Shown here piece after piece: positions 6,393-14,486 of a stretch of 19,817 nucleotides of DNA. The DNA is taken from contig CAZKTU010000110.1 of the NCBI GenBank assembly GCA_964555675.1, forward strand, positions 1 through 19,817, written 5' to 3'. This DNA comes from CAIWXH01 sp964555675. Lineage in GTDB: Bacteria; Chloroflexota; Chloroflexia; Chloroflexales; Chloroflexaceae. The first letter of the stretch is position 1. The number at the start of each line of letters is the position of its first letter. The notes beneath the pieces are model-generated. The model made no database searches. It saw only the letters and a program-made list of their open reading frames with translations, and was not told the DNA's origin. Made by a program: the position numbers and the translations under genes.

Positions 6393-8891
6393 CTACTGCA
6401 GGCTGGTCACCAGACCGGTGTACTTCTCGACGAGAACACGGGCCTGGTCTTCATTGCAGCCCTCGGCATAGACGTGGAAGAAGGGGCTGTCGGGGTCGGG
6501 CAGGATCAACACCCACTCGCTGCCGAGGTCGATCTTGATCCCGTCAACCTGGTCGGCCTTGCGCTCGGCGTACTGCTCGTTCAGGATGCGCATGACCTTG
6601 CCCTTCGACTCCCAGCGGCAGGGCACGCGGGCCTGGGCCAGGTGGTAGGTCGGCAACTCGGCCAGGACATCGCTGAGGCGGGCCTCGTTGACGGTCAGGA
6701 GCTCCATGAGCTTGACCACCGCGAACATGCCGTCGGCGATCGGATAGAAGGCGGGGAAGATATAGGCCCCGGTGCCGTCGCCGAGCATCAGCAGATCGGG
6801 CTGCTGCGAGGCGGTCTGCATGAGGGCGCCCAGGGTGGCGCGGGTGCGAATAATCTTGCCGCCGTAGCGCTCGGCGATAGCCTCGAAGGCCCGCGGGGCA
6901 GTGACAGGCACGGCCACGGTGCCGCCGCCGTGGGCGCGCATCGCCAGGGAAGTGACGGCCGCCAGGGCGCGCAGGGGGTGCAGGCGCACGCCGCGGTCGT
7001 CGACCAGGAAGATCTTCTCGCCGCCGCTGTCGAGGCGGGCGCCCATGCTGGCCCCGACCACGGGCGTGATCTGGGTCAGGCGCTGCACCGCGGCCTCGAA
7101 CTGAGCGGTGGTCTGGAAGACCATATTCTCGTCGGCGTTGACGTTGAGCTCGACGGCGTCGACCCTGTAGCGACGCAGCACGGGGGCGAGCAGCTCGCTG
7201 GCGCTGGTGTTGGCGTAGTCGATCACCAGGTGAAAGCTGCGCCCGATCGCCTCGAGGGCGTCGGGACGCAAAGCCTTCAGGAAGGCGTCGGTGTAGGCGG
7301 CGACGATGCCCTGGCCGTAGGTGATGCGCCCGATCTCGTCCAGATAGGCTCGCCGAAAGTCCTCGCGGAAGTAGGTGTTCTCGACCTTGCGCTCGGTGGT
7401 CGTATTGATGTCGAGGCCGTGCTCGTCGAAGAACTTCACCTCGACGACGCGGTTATCGAGGGGCGAGAGGCGCACGTGGATGCCGCCCGAGGCGTCCGAG
7501 GCCCTGGTGAAGTAGCGCGCCACGGGGATGGGCACATCCTGCAAGTCGCAGACATTGATCCCGGCCGAGGGGAGGCCGGCGACGATCGCGCGCTTGAGCA
7601 TACGTGGCGTGTAGTGGGCGTCGCGGTTGATCGTCACGGTGGCGCCGCGGGGCAGGGTCGCGCCGAAGGCCGCCCCCAGCTTGGCGCATAGCTCGGGGGT
7701 GATCTCGATATTGACCAGGCCGGTGATCCCGTAGCGCCCGAAGAGCACGCGGCGGCCCTGGCTGCCCCAGATAATGCTGCTATTGACCGTGGCGCCCTCG
7801 TCGACCTCTTTGCTCGGCCAGATCTTGACGTTGGGCTGGATGACCGCGCCCGCGCCGATCTGCACACCATCGCCGACCACCACGCCCTCGAAGAGCATGG
7901 CTCGCTGGCGGATATTGGACTGGCGCAGCACGATCGCGCCCCGCAGCTCGGCGCGTTCGCCGATGTAGGAGTTGCGCCAGATGATCGAGCGGTCGATATT
8001 GGCCCGCGTATCGATGATCGTATAGTCGCGGATGACCGAGGGGCCGTGTACAATCACGCCCCCCTTGATCTTGGCGCCGTGGCCCAGGTAGATCGGGCCG
8101 TGGAGGTGGGCGTCGGGCGCGATCTCGGCGTCGCCGTCGACCCAGATGTCGCCGCCGATATTGTGGCCCAGGCGCGGCAAGTTGACCTTGCCCGAGAGGT
8201 AATCGCCGCAAGCCCGCATATACTCTTCGATGGTGCCGACGTCGGTCCAGTAGCCGCTGGCGACATAGCCCTGGATGCGGTCGCCCTTGTGCAGCATGCG
8301 CGGGAAGACGTCTTTGGACCAGTCGGTCAGCTTGCCACGCTCGACATACGAGAGCACGGCGGGGTCGAGGACATAGATGCCGGTGTTGACCGTATCCGAG
8401 AAGACCTCGCCCCAGCTGGGCTTCTCGAGGAACTGGCGCACATTGCCGCCCTCGTCGGTGATGATCACACCATAGTCGAGGGGGTTCGAGACCCGGTAGA
8501 GGGTGATCGTCGCCATGGCTCTGGTGCTGACGTGGTGGTCGATCACCTGGGTGAGGTCGATATCGGTCAGGGCGTCGCCTGAAATCACCAGGAAGGGCTC
8601 GTCGAGCAGATGCTCGGCGTTCTTCACGCTGCCCGCCGTACCGAGGGGGACCTCCTCGAGCGAGTAGGTGATATTGACGCCATAGGCGCTGCCATCGCCG
8701 TAGTAGTCCTGGATCGCGTTGGCGAGATACTGGACGGTGATGATAATATCGGTGATGCCATGGAGCTTCAGCAGCTCGATGATATGCTGGATCACCGGGC
8801 GGTCTACGAGCGAGACCATCGGTTTGGGGCGGTTAATGGTGAGCGGTCTCAGGCGGGTGCCCTCGCCACCGGCCATGACGACGGCTTTCAT
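6393..8891 (-). CDS. ManC-like NDP-sugar pyrophosphorylase fused to a degenerate phosphohexomutase
   Basis: The 832-aa product has three parts. Residues 1-235 are a nucleotidyltransferase of the mannose-1-phosphate guanylyltransferase type (GGEGTRLRPLTINRPKPM at 8-25, metal-binding SGDAL with Asp106, FLEKP, NTGIYVLDP). Residues about 245-375 are left-handed beta-helix hexapeptide repeats. Residues about 385-832 have the fold order of phosphomannomutase/phosphoglucomutase. The first part should make GDP-mannose or another NDP-hexose for glycans. In the mutase part the TASHNP site reads VRLSPLDN (Ser476 kept, His lost). The metal loop DxDxDR reads LDSGGEK, and the phosphate loop RPSGTEP reads LPDPDSP. 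It is therefore probably not a mutase and may be regulatory. The start at 8889-8891 is preceded by GGAGA and matches the family's MKAVVMAGG start; a longer frame would overlap the tRNA. Confidence 0.92.
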   Translation of the reverse strand: MKAVVMAGGEGTRLRPLTINRPKPMVSLVDRPVIQHIIELLKLHGITDIIITVQYLANAIQDYYGDGSAYGVNITYSLEEVPLGTAGSVKNAEHLLDEPFLVISGDALTDIDLTQVIDHHVSTRAMATITLYRVSNPLDYGVIITDEGGNVRQFLEKPSWGEVFSDTVNTGIYVLDPAVLSYVERGKLTDWSKDVFPRMLHKGDRIQGYVASGYWTDVGTIEEYMRACGDYLSGKVNLPRLGHNIGGDIWVDGDAEIAPDAHLHGPIYLGHGAKIKGGVIVHGPSVIRDYTIIDTRANIDRSIIWRNSYIGERAELRGAIVLRQSNIRQRAMLFEGVVVGDGVQIGAGAVIQPNVKIWPSKEVDEGATVNSSIIWGSQGRRVLFGRYGITGLVNIEITPELCAKLGAAFGATLPRGATVTINRDAHYTPRMLKRAIVAGLPSAGINVCDLQDVPIPVARYFTRASDASGGIHVRLSPLDNRVVEVKFFDEHGLDINTTTERKVENTYFREDFRRAYLDEIGRITYGQGIVAAYTDAFLKALRPDALEAIGRSFHLVIDYANTSASELLAPVLRRYRVDAVELNVNADENMVFQTTAQFEAAVQRLTQITPVVGASMGARLDSGGEKIFLVDDRGVRLHPLRALAAVTSLAMRAHGGGTVAVPVTAPRAFEAIAERYGGKIIRTRATLGALMQTASQQPDLLMLGDGTGAYIFPAFYPIADGMFAVVKLMELLTVNEARLSDVLAELPTYHLAQARVPCRWESKGKVMRILNEQYAERKADQVDGIKIDLGSEWVLILPDPDSPFFHVYAEGCNEDQARVLVEKYTGLVTSLQ

Positions 8892-8955
8892 GGCGTCTCC
8901 ACGCTTCTGGCCGGCGTGGCCACGAAGCCCTCTCTGGCGTTGTCGCCGCAGGCGA

Positions 8956-8985
8956 AGTATAGCACGGCCACGTCCAGAGTAGCAA
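8956..8985 (-). promoter_or_regulatory. Extended -10 promoter of the ManC-like gene
   Basis: On the minus strand TTGCTA (8980-8985) is followed by an 18-bp spacer and TATACT (8956-8961), with TGC directly before the -10. The start point near 8949 gives a leader of about 58 nt. It stands back to back with the tRNA promoter; the -35 boxes are only 8 bp apart. Confidence 0.7.
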
Positions 8986-8993
8986 GACAGCCC

Positions 8994-9022
8994 TTGCCAA
9001 TGCCCTGCGTGCGTGCTATACT
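8994..9022 (+). promoter_or_regulatory. Promoter of the tRNA-Leu gene
   Basis: TTGCCA (8994-8999), a 17-bp spacer and TATACT (9017-9022), with TGC before the -10 as an extended element. The start point should be near 9029, about 17 nt before the mature 5' end at 9046. Confidence 0.85.
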
Positions 9023-9045
9023 CGCCGCGAAACGGCCCGTGGCGC

Positions 9046-9130
9046 GGGGACGTGGCGAAATTGGCAGACGCGCATGACTTAGGATCATGTGCCGCGAGGC
9101 ATGCGGGTTCAAATCCCGCCGTCCCCACCA
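9046..9130 (+). tRNA. tRNA-Leu, anticodon UAG
   Basis: A full class II tRNA cloverleaf folds by hand. The 7-bp acceptor is GGGGACG/CGTCCCC (9046-9052, 9120-9126). The D stem is GCG/CGC. The anticodon stem is CATGA/TCATG with loop CTTAGGA, giving anticodon TAG at 9080-9082. The long variable arm is TGCC-GCGA-GGCA. The T arm is GCGGG-TTCAAAT-CCCGC. The discriminator is A, and CCA is encoded at 9128-9130. The long variable arm and A73 fit leucine. It would read CUA and, by wobble, CUG. It has its own promoter and terminator. Confidence 0.97.
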
Positions 9131-9139
9131 CAAGAACAT

Positions 9140-9180
9140 AAGGCCCTCACCCACAGCAGCGGGTGAGGGCCTTTGTTTTG
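9140..9180 (+). terminator. Intrinsic terminator after tRNA-Leu, possibly bidirectional
   Basis: A 13-bp perfect stem AAGGCCCTCACCC/GGGTGAGGGCCTT (9140-9152, 9161-9173) is followed by TTGTTTTG on the plus strand. On the minus strand it lies 14 bp beyond the subtilase stop codon and is followed by a shorter T-containing run, so it may also end the convergent protease transcript. Confidence 0.85.
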
Positions 9181-9194
9181 CCAGAGGGTCGGGC

Positions 9195-10673
9195 CTAAGG
9201 TGTGGTCGGCGGGGTGGTCGGCTCCGTAGTCGGCGGGGTGGTCGGCTCCGTGGTCGGCGGGGGGGTCGGCTCCGTGGTCGGCGGGGTAGTGCTTGCGCCG
9301 GCGTCGCTGACCGGCGCGGCCGGGCTGGCGCTCGGCTCAGCGGTCGGCTCAGCCGAGGTCACATCGGCGTCGGTCACGGGAGCGAAGACACACTCGGCGG
9401 GGATGTTGCTGAGCCGGCTCGAGAAGTAGCGCCCGCTGAAGGCCATCTGGACGCTCGCGCCAATATTGATCGCCCTGGCGGTGGGGTTGCCCTCGCCCGA
9501 GCTATCGAGATCGTGGGAGATCATGCGGGTCAGGGTGGTGATCTGGCGCAGGGTCATATCGGGGCGGATGGCCTTGATCAGGGCGGCTTGGCCGCTCACA
9601 AACGGCGCCGCCATCGAGGTCCCGCTCCACCAGCCGTAGCCGCCGCCGAGCATCGCGCTGTAGATTGACTCGCCGGGCGCCGCGAGATCAACCCAGGGGC
9701 CAGACGCGGCATCAGAGACCAGCTCGCGGTCCTGGTCGTGGGAGGTAACGCCGATCGCACAGGGGTCGGCCGCGGGGTACTCGGGCAGGTCGCTGCCGGT
9801 ATTGCCGGCCGCAGCGATAACCAGCACGCCCGCGCGGGTCGCCTCGCGGACCACATCCTCGAGCAGGTCGGTCTTCAGGTCGGTGCCCAGGCTCAAGTTG
9901 ATGATATCTGCGCCCTGGTCCACAGCGTACTCGATCGCCATCGCCACGCCGTAGATCTCGCCGATGCCGTCGGCGTTGAGGGCCCGGATCGGCAGGATGT
10001 TGGCTTCGGGGGCGACGAGAAGGACGATGCCCGCGACGTGCGAGCCATGGCCGAGGGCCTCGTCGACCAGTGTGTCGGCGTCATCATCGAGGCCATCGCC
10101 CACATCTTCGGGCACGGCGTCGCCGTCGATGAAGTCGTAGCCTGTAGAGAGCAGATTCGCTGCGAGCGCCGGGTGGTCGAGCTGCACGCCGGTATCGATC
10201 ACGGCCACCGTGATACCGGCGCCCTTCGAGTATTGCTGCGCCTGGCTGACGTCGAGGCGGCTAAGAGCGTACTGATCGAAACGCGGCGCGGCCTCGTATC
10301 CGCCCCAGACGCCCACTTTGCGGGGGCTCGCCTCGGGGGCTCCGCTGAGGTAGTTGGGCTCGGCGAAGGCGAGGCGCAGGTCGCCGCGCAGCTTCGTGAC
10401 GGTGACGGCGACGTCTTCGCCCGCAGGCGTGGCGAGCAAGTAGGTGCCGGGTGCAACCTTCAGCTCGCGGATAATCGTGGTACCGTAGTCAGTATTAATC
10501 GCTTCAATGCTCGCCTCGGCGCCAGCCGCGAGGCGCACAATCACCTGCTCGGGCACATAGGAGGCGGCATCGGCTTTGGCTGAGCCCGCTGCGCCGGGCA
10601 ACAGCCCGGCCGCCACGACAGCCGCCATGAGCGTGAGCGCAAGGAAGGCGCGTAGTATTGTATTGGAGCTCAT
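9195..10673 (-). CDS. Secreted subtilisin-like serine protease (peptidase S8)
   Basis: The 492-aa product is an exported endopeptidase. Residues 1 to about 36 form a Sec signal (hydrophobic 9-30, cleavage probably near AKADA). Residues about 38-110 resemble an S8 propeptide (YVPEQVIVRLAAGAE onward to FAEPNYLSG). The catalytic domain has Asp160 (VAVIDTGVQLDHP), His209 (GHGSHVAG), oxyanion Asn291 (AAGNTG) and Ser353 (SGTSMAAPFVSGQAAL), so the triad is complete. The C-terminus (about 430-492) is Pro/Thr/Ser-rich with an 8-residue repeat (TTPPTTEP type). It has no sorting signal or membrane anchor. The start at 10671-10673 has AGGAGA 7 nt upstream. It is the last gene in the same direction as the sigma/CHAT cluster, 166 bp after the CHAT gene, with a -10-like element of its own. 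Its substrate is unknown. Confidence 0.95.
   Translation of the reverse strand: MSSNTILRAFLALTLMAAVVAAGLLPGAAGSAKADAASYVPEQVIVRLAAGAEASIEAINTDYGTTIIRELKVAPGTYLLATPAGEDVAVTVTKLRGDLRLAFAEPNYLSGAPEASPRKVGVWGGYEAAPRFDQYALSRLDVSQAQQYSKGAGITVAVIDTGVQLDHPALAANLLSTGYDFIDGDAVPEDVGDGLDDDADTLVDEALGHGSHVAGIVLLVAPEANILPIRALNADGIGEIYGVAMAIEYAVDQGADIINLSLGTDLKTDLLEDVVREATRAGVLVIAAAGNTGSDLPEYPAADPCAIGVTSHDQDRELVSDAASGPWVDLAAPGESIYSAMLGGGYGWWSGTSMAAPFVSGQAALIKAIRPDMTLRQITTLTRMISHDLDSSGEGNPTARAINIGASVQMAFSGRYFSSRLSNIPAECVFAPVTDADVTSAEPTAEPSASPAAPVSDAGASTTPPTTEPTPPPTTEPTTPPTTEPTTPPTTP
9205..9289 (-). repeat. 24-bp tandem repeat coding the Thr/Pro tail
   Basis: About 3.5 copies of a 24-bp unit (9205-9228, 9229-9252, 9253-9276, then 13 bp), with one or two changes per copy. 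They encode an 8-residue Thr-Pro-Glu repeat at the end of the subtilase. In-frame repeats of this kind often vary in copy number between strains. Confidence 0.9.
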
Positions 10674-10756
10674 ACGTACGTCTCCTGCTGCCGACACTCA
10701 CAGGGTGGAGTGTGTATCAGACTACAGTTTGCCGAAAGTAAAATTCCTGTAACCAC

Positions 10757-10792
10757 ATTATACCCGAGAAGTCTTGGGCTGCTACCTGTCAA
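10757..10792 (-). promoter_or_regulatory. Promoter-like element before the subtilase gene
   Basis: On the minus strand a consensus -10 TATAAT (10757-10762) lies 83 bp before the subtilase start. A consensus TTGACA (10787-10792) is also present, but the gap between them is 24 bp, too long for a normal sigma70 promoter. Either an activator compensates or only the -10 is used. Confidence 0.4.
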
Positions 10793-10812
10793 ATTGGTGT
10801 CATCCACCCCTG

Positions 10813-10840
10813 ACTTTAGTCCAGGATCATCTACTTTAGT
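10813..10840. repeat. Direct repeat ACTTTAGT, 20 bp apart
   Basis: ACTTTAGT occurs at 10813-10820 and at 10833-10840. The copies are exactly two helical turns apart, between the CHAT stop codon and the subtilase promoter-like element. The spacing would put two bound proteins on one face of the DNA. It may be an operator for the subtilase gene or chance. Confidence 0.3.
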
Positions 10841-13713
10841 TAGGGATGTCCAATTAGCGAAAAAGGGGCCCAGTAGTACGGGTGGGGGCGTCGCTCACGC
10901 AGGGCCAGCTGGGCTTCGCGCAGGGCTGCGGCTCGGCTCCGGCCCGTGGCCATGCGCACATACCAGTCTGCCATCAACTCGGCCGCGGCCTCGTCTTGCA
11001 CCAGCCAGAGGCTGACGACCAGGGTGACTGCGCCGGCGCCGAGGAACGAGCGGGCCAGGCCGATCAGCTCATCGCCGCCGAGGATCTCGCTGCGCCCGGA
11101 CTCGCAGGCGCTCAGGACCACAAGGGCGCCGGCCAGGTCGAGGTTGAGCACATCGATTGCGGTCAGCCAGCCGTCGCCGAGCTGCAAGGCCGAGTAGAGC
11201 GGGTTGTCGGCGCGGAACAGGCCGTGGCAGGCCAGGTGCAGGGTTGTGCAGCCTGCGGCGAGGGCGCTGACCGTTTCGCGCGTGGCCTCGGCGTCGCGGA
11301 TGATGCGCGCCGCGGGCAGGATGCGCCCGACCGTCTCGATCTCTGCGCTGATCGCCGGCAGATTGGGGTCGGCTACCCCGACGACGAGGGCCAGCCCGTC
11401 GCGGCGGGGTTCGCGGGCCGCGCAGAGGGCGCGCACGGTTGCGCTCGGGGCATAGCTGAGCTCGAAGCGGTCGATCAGGTAGCGCTCGCCGTCGAAGAGG
11501 GCGTGGAAGGGCACCTGGTGCAGCGGGCCGTGGGGCACGATCGCCAGCTGGGTCGAGGCCCCTGGCGCGCCAAGGCCCGCCAGCTCAGCCTCGAGCGGCG
11601 AAACTAGACATAAGTATAAATCATAGAGCACGCGCCGGGCAGTCTGGGTGAGCACCTCAAGGTGCTTTTCGACGAACTCGGGCCCCGCCCTGAAGCGATC
11701 CCACTGGTCGCCGAGACGCTTGAGGTGGCGCTGCAGGGCACTGACCTCGCAGAGCCGGCGGACGGTCCGTATCTCGTCGGCCACACAGACGAAGGCGATC
11801 AGCTCGTCGCCGACGATATGATAGGCTACCATCGGCCCGCCGCCGGCAGAATCAGGGGCGAGGGTCGCAGCCGGCCGGGGCGCGGGGGCACGTTCGGGGG
11901 CCGCGGCCTCGCGCAGGCGGAGCAGGCTCAGCTCGCGCTCGAGCTCGGCGGCGCGGGCGCGCAGCTCGGGCGGGTGAGCCCGATGGCCCGTATCGGGGGC
12001 GCCGCCGAGGAGCTCGAGATAGATCGCGTTAAGGTCGGCCTGAAGCGCGACGCGGCGAGCTGCGAGGGCGGGGTCGCCATCATCGAAAGTGCGCGGCTCG
12101 GCGCCGCCGGCGAGCAGGTCGACCAGCGAGCGCGACTTGGCCCGCTCGGCCGCGGCGAAGGCCCGGCGCGGCGCATCGGCGTCGCCGGCGGCCAGGTGAA
12201 TCTGCACCAGATCCTCGTAGGCGGCCGTCTTGTCGTGGAGGAACGAGGCGCGCACGGCCTCGAAGGGCAGGGTGCCGCGCAGGCCCTCGATCGCCTCGAT
12301 CGCTGTCTCGAGCAGGTTGAGGGCCTCGGCGCTCTGGCCCTGCAGGCGGCGGATATGGCCAAAGCGCTGCAGCAGGCGGTAGCGCAGATGGGGCAGGCCG
12401 AGGGCGTCTGTCGTGGCGCTGGCGACCCTGAGGTGGGTCTCGGCCGCCTCCAGGTCTGGCAGCAGCAGGTCGGCCATGCGCAGGTGGGTGTAGACGTGCT
12501 GGATGGGGAAGTCGCGGCCGGCGATCAGAGCCAGGGCGGCCCGGCAGGTCGACAGAGCGGCCGACCGGTTGCGGCGCTGCGATTGCAGGCTGGCCTGCTC
12601 GAGCATGACGCTCGAGAGGAGGGGCAGGTTGTCGGCGGCGCGGAAGAGGGCGGCGGCCTCGGCGAGGGCGGCCTCGGCGTCATCGAGACGCCCGAGGGCG
12701 GCCAGGGCTGCGCCCATCCCCCAGAGCGCGCGGGCGCGATCATGAGGCATGCCGGCAGCCCGTAGCAGCGCGTCGGCTTCGCTATACGTTCCTACAGCTT
12801 CGGGGTAGAGGTTCAGGGCCAGGTAAACCTCTGCGGTATCAAGCAGCACGGCCGGAGTGTCGGCAAGCGCATCGAGATCGCTGAAGAGCTGACGGGCCTG
12901 CTCGAGACTCGCGAGGGCGCTGTTGTAGGCCCCTAGCAGCAGGTGGGCGTCGCCAATATTCAGGAGGGCCTGAGCTCGTGGCAGAGTGAGACCCGCGGTG
13001 GCGAAGATAGCCGCGGCCTTCTCAAACTCGGCGAGGGCGGTGCTGGCGTAGCCGAGACCAAGGAGCACCACGCCGCGATTGTTATTCACCGCGCCGAGGC
13101 GGGCGGGGATGTCGAGGGCCCGATAGGTTGCCTCGGCGTCGGAGAGATTCGCCAGGGCCTCTTCGTAGCGCCCCATCTCCTCGTGGACCGAGCCCAGACT
13201 ATGTTGAAACATGGCGCGCAGGAGCTGATGATCCTCCTGGCTTGGCCCCCCGGCCTGGGCATCCAGCGCCTGGATCACCATTTTGCCGACGTCAAGGGCC
13301 TCCTGGTAGCGGCCCTGCTCGCGCAGCACGTGGATCATGCCCAGATTGGTGCGCAAGGCCTCGAGGGTTTCGCCGAGGGCCTCGAACCCGGCGCGGGATT
13401 GGGCGAGCAGGCTTAGGGCCTTCTCGAATTCGGCCTTGCTCGAATGAATCTGGGCCAGCAGATAGAGGGCCCGGGGGCGCATCTCTGGGGCGCCAACCGT
13501 CTCGGCAAGCTCGGCGGCAATCTCGGCGAGCCGATGCCCCTTGGCCAGATCGCTGGTGACATGGTCCGAGGCGGCATCGATCAAGGCGGCGACACCATCG
13601 GCCGTTCGCAGGCGCTGCGAATCAAGAATGGCCGCTCGCGCCTCGGTGTCAGCCGGGGCGAGCAGCCGTTCAAGGAGCTCATCGCTGAGCGCCGTGCTCT
13701 CTGGTTCGATCAT
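10840..13713 (-). CDS. TPR-CHAT caspase-like protease
   Basis: The 957-aa product has an N-terminal array of TPR-like helical repeats (about 60-540; for example RYEEALANLSDAEATYRAL and GYASTALAEFEKAAAIFATAG). A charged linker follows (about 560-650), then a C-terminal CHAT domain (about 660-957). CHAT is a caspase-related peptidase fold. The catalytic His830 is in LHLACHGLF and Cys870 in VLSACESGRSEILGGDE, both with family context, so it should be active. IVPHGPLHQVPFHAL is a further hallmark. It has no signal peptide, so it is cytosolic. TPR parts usually bind a partner or trigger. ATG at 13713 is preferred to the GTG just before it because AGGA lies 5 nt upstream. It starts 33 bp after the anti-sigma-like gene. 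Reported CHAT proteases act in defence or cell death, which is only an analogy here. Confidence 0.94.
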   Translation of the reverse strand: MIEPESTALSDELLERLLAPADTEARAAILDSQRLRTADGVAALIDAASDHVTSDLAKGHRLAEIAAELAETVGAPEMRPRALYLLAQIHSSKAEFEKALSLLAQSRAGFEALGETLEALRTNLGMIHVLREQGRYQEALDVGKMVIQALDAQAGGPSQEDHQLLRAMFQHSLGSVHEEMGRYEEALANLSDAEATYRALDIPARLGAVNNNRGVVLLGLGYASTALAEFEKAAAIFATAGLTLPRAQALLNIGDAHLLLGAYNSALASLEQARQLFSDLDALADTPAVLLDTAEVYLALNLYPEAVGTYSEADALLRAAGMPHDRARALWGMGAALAALGRLDDAEAALAEAAALFRAADNLPLLSSVMLEQASLQSQRRNRSAALSTCRAALALIAGRDFPIQHVYTHLRMADLLLPDLEAAETHLRVASATTDALGLPHLRYRLLQRFGHIRRLQGQSAEALNLLETAIEAIEGLRGTLPFEAVRASFLHDKTAAYEDLVQIHLAAGDADAPRRAFAAAERAKSRSLVDLLAGGAEPRTFDDGDPALAARRVALQADLNAIYLELLGGAPDTGHRAHPPELRARAAELERELSLLRLREAAAPERAPAPRPAATLAPDSAGGGPMVAYHIVGDELIAFVCVADEIRTVRRLCEVSALQRHLKRLGDQWDRFRAGPEFVEKHLEVLTQTARRVLYDLYLCLVSPLEAELAGLGAPGASTQLAIVPHGPLHQVPFHALFDGERYLIDRFELSYAPSATVRALCAAREPRRDGLALVVGVADPNLPAISAEIETVGRILPAARIIRDAEATRETVSALAAGCTTLHLACHGLFRADNPLYSALQLGDGWLTAIDVLNLDLAGALVVLSACESGRSEILGGDELIGLARSFLGAGAVTLVVSLWLVQDEAAAELMADWYVRMATGRSRAAALREAQLALRERRPHPYYWAPFSLIGHP

Positions 13714-13746
13714 CACGGTCCTGACCGCCTACGCAGCCCTGGTCGC

Positions 13747-14376
13747 CTACCGGGTCAGGGCTACCATCGGCATGGTAATCGCGAGTCGCCTCGTCTCCAG
13801 GCTGATGGTGTAATCGCCAGGCGACACTGCCTCGAAGGCAAACTCGCCCAGGTCGTCGGTGTGGGTTGCGTCAGGGCCGGTGTCGCCAATCAACAGCACA
13901 CCCCACCCCGAGGGGGTGACGGTGCCGTGGGGGAAGATCTGACCGCTCACGTCGATATGGTCGTCGTGGGGCCGGCGATGCACATTGAGCGCAATGTCGG
14001 CGACTGCACACGAGAAGACCATCTGGCGTGGCTGGAAGCTCGCGCCACCCGCCGTGCGCATACCGACGGCCGCCGCGGGCTGCAGCAGGCTGTCGAAGCT
14101 CAGGGCGGCCACCAGCCGCTGCAACAGCCCCGGCTCGCGTCGCTCGGCGGCGTAGGCCGCGAACCGTTCGCGCAGGAGTTGGTGCGTGGTGGCGGGCGGA
14201 TCGGCGAATGTTACTGCCTGGCGTGCTCGGACAAAGTTTCGCAGCCAGGCGACCGTCTCACGCGTCTGCTCGTTGGCGCCGGCGAGGAGCAGCTCCATGT
14301 CCTGGGCTGCCTGGGGGGAAAGGCGGCCCTCGACCCAGTCTAGAAGGGGGGAGAATTCCAGCTGTGGTACGGACAT
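13747..14376 (-). CDS. Putative soluble anti-sigma with carboxypeptidase-regulatory-like domain
   Basis: The 209-aa product begins with a helical segment (about 8-50; LLDWVEGRLSPQAAQDMELL, then LLAGANEQTRETVAWLRNFV). This has the shape of anti-sigma zinc-finger helices but lacks their His and Cys ligands. The C-terminal part (about 125-205) looks like a CarboxypepD_reg-type beta sandwich: ADIALNVHRRP, DVSGQIFP, GWGVLLIGDTG, DDLGEFAFEAVSPGDYTISL. No membrane helix or signal is seen. The start at 14374-14376 has AGGAGCAGG upstream. It lies between the sigma factor (110 bp) and CHAT (33 bp) genes in one direction. This position is the main reason to propose sigma-factor control; the domain itself could equally be an adaptor that binds CHAT. 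I am fairly sure of the gene and less sure of the role. Confidence 0.75.
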   Translation of the reverse strand: MSVPQLEFSPLLDWVEGRLSPQAAQDMELLLAGANEQTRETVAWLRNFVRARQAVTFADPPATTHQLLRERFAAYAAERREPGLLQRLVAALSFDSLLQPAAAVGMRTAGGASFQPRQMVFSCAVADIALNVHRRPHDDHIDVSGQIFPHGTVTPSGWGVLLIGDTGPDATHTDDLGEFAFEAVSPGDYTISLETRRLAITMPMVALTR

Positions 14377-14486
14377 GTTCCTGCTCCTCGTTTCGGCCCG
14401 GTCCGCGACGTCGTGGTCGGTACACTAGATAAATGCACGCTACCCTAAACAAAAATACATCATGATCGAGCAATCTTGCAAGGAGT

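Noticed and set aside
9046..9130. tRNA-Leu as the attachment site of an integrated element linked to the integrase
   Set aside because: No duplicate of the tRNA 3' end was found in the window, and the integrase lies 6 kb away beyond ordinary genes.
8892..9131. An 80-residue N-terminal extension of the ManC-like protein
   Set aside because: The frame runs through the promoter region and antisense across the whole tRNA-Leu gene. The family begins at MKAVVMAGG, which has a good ribosome site.
9205..9289. Short tandem repeats considered as a CRISPR array
   Set aside because: The units are contiguous with no spacers, and they code in frame for the protease tail.
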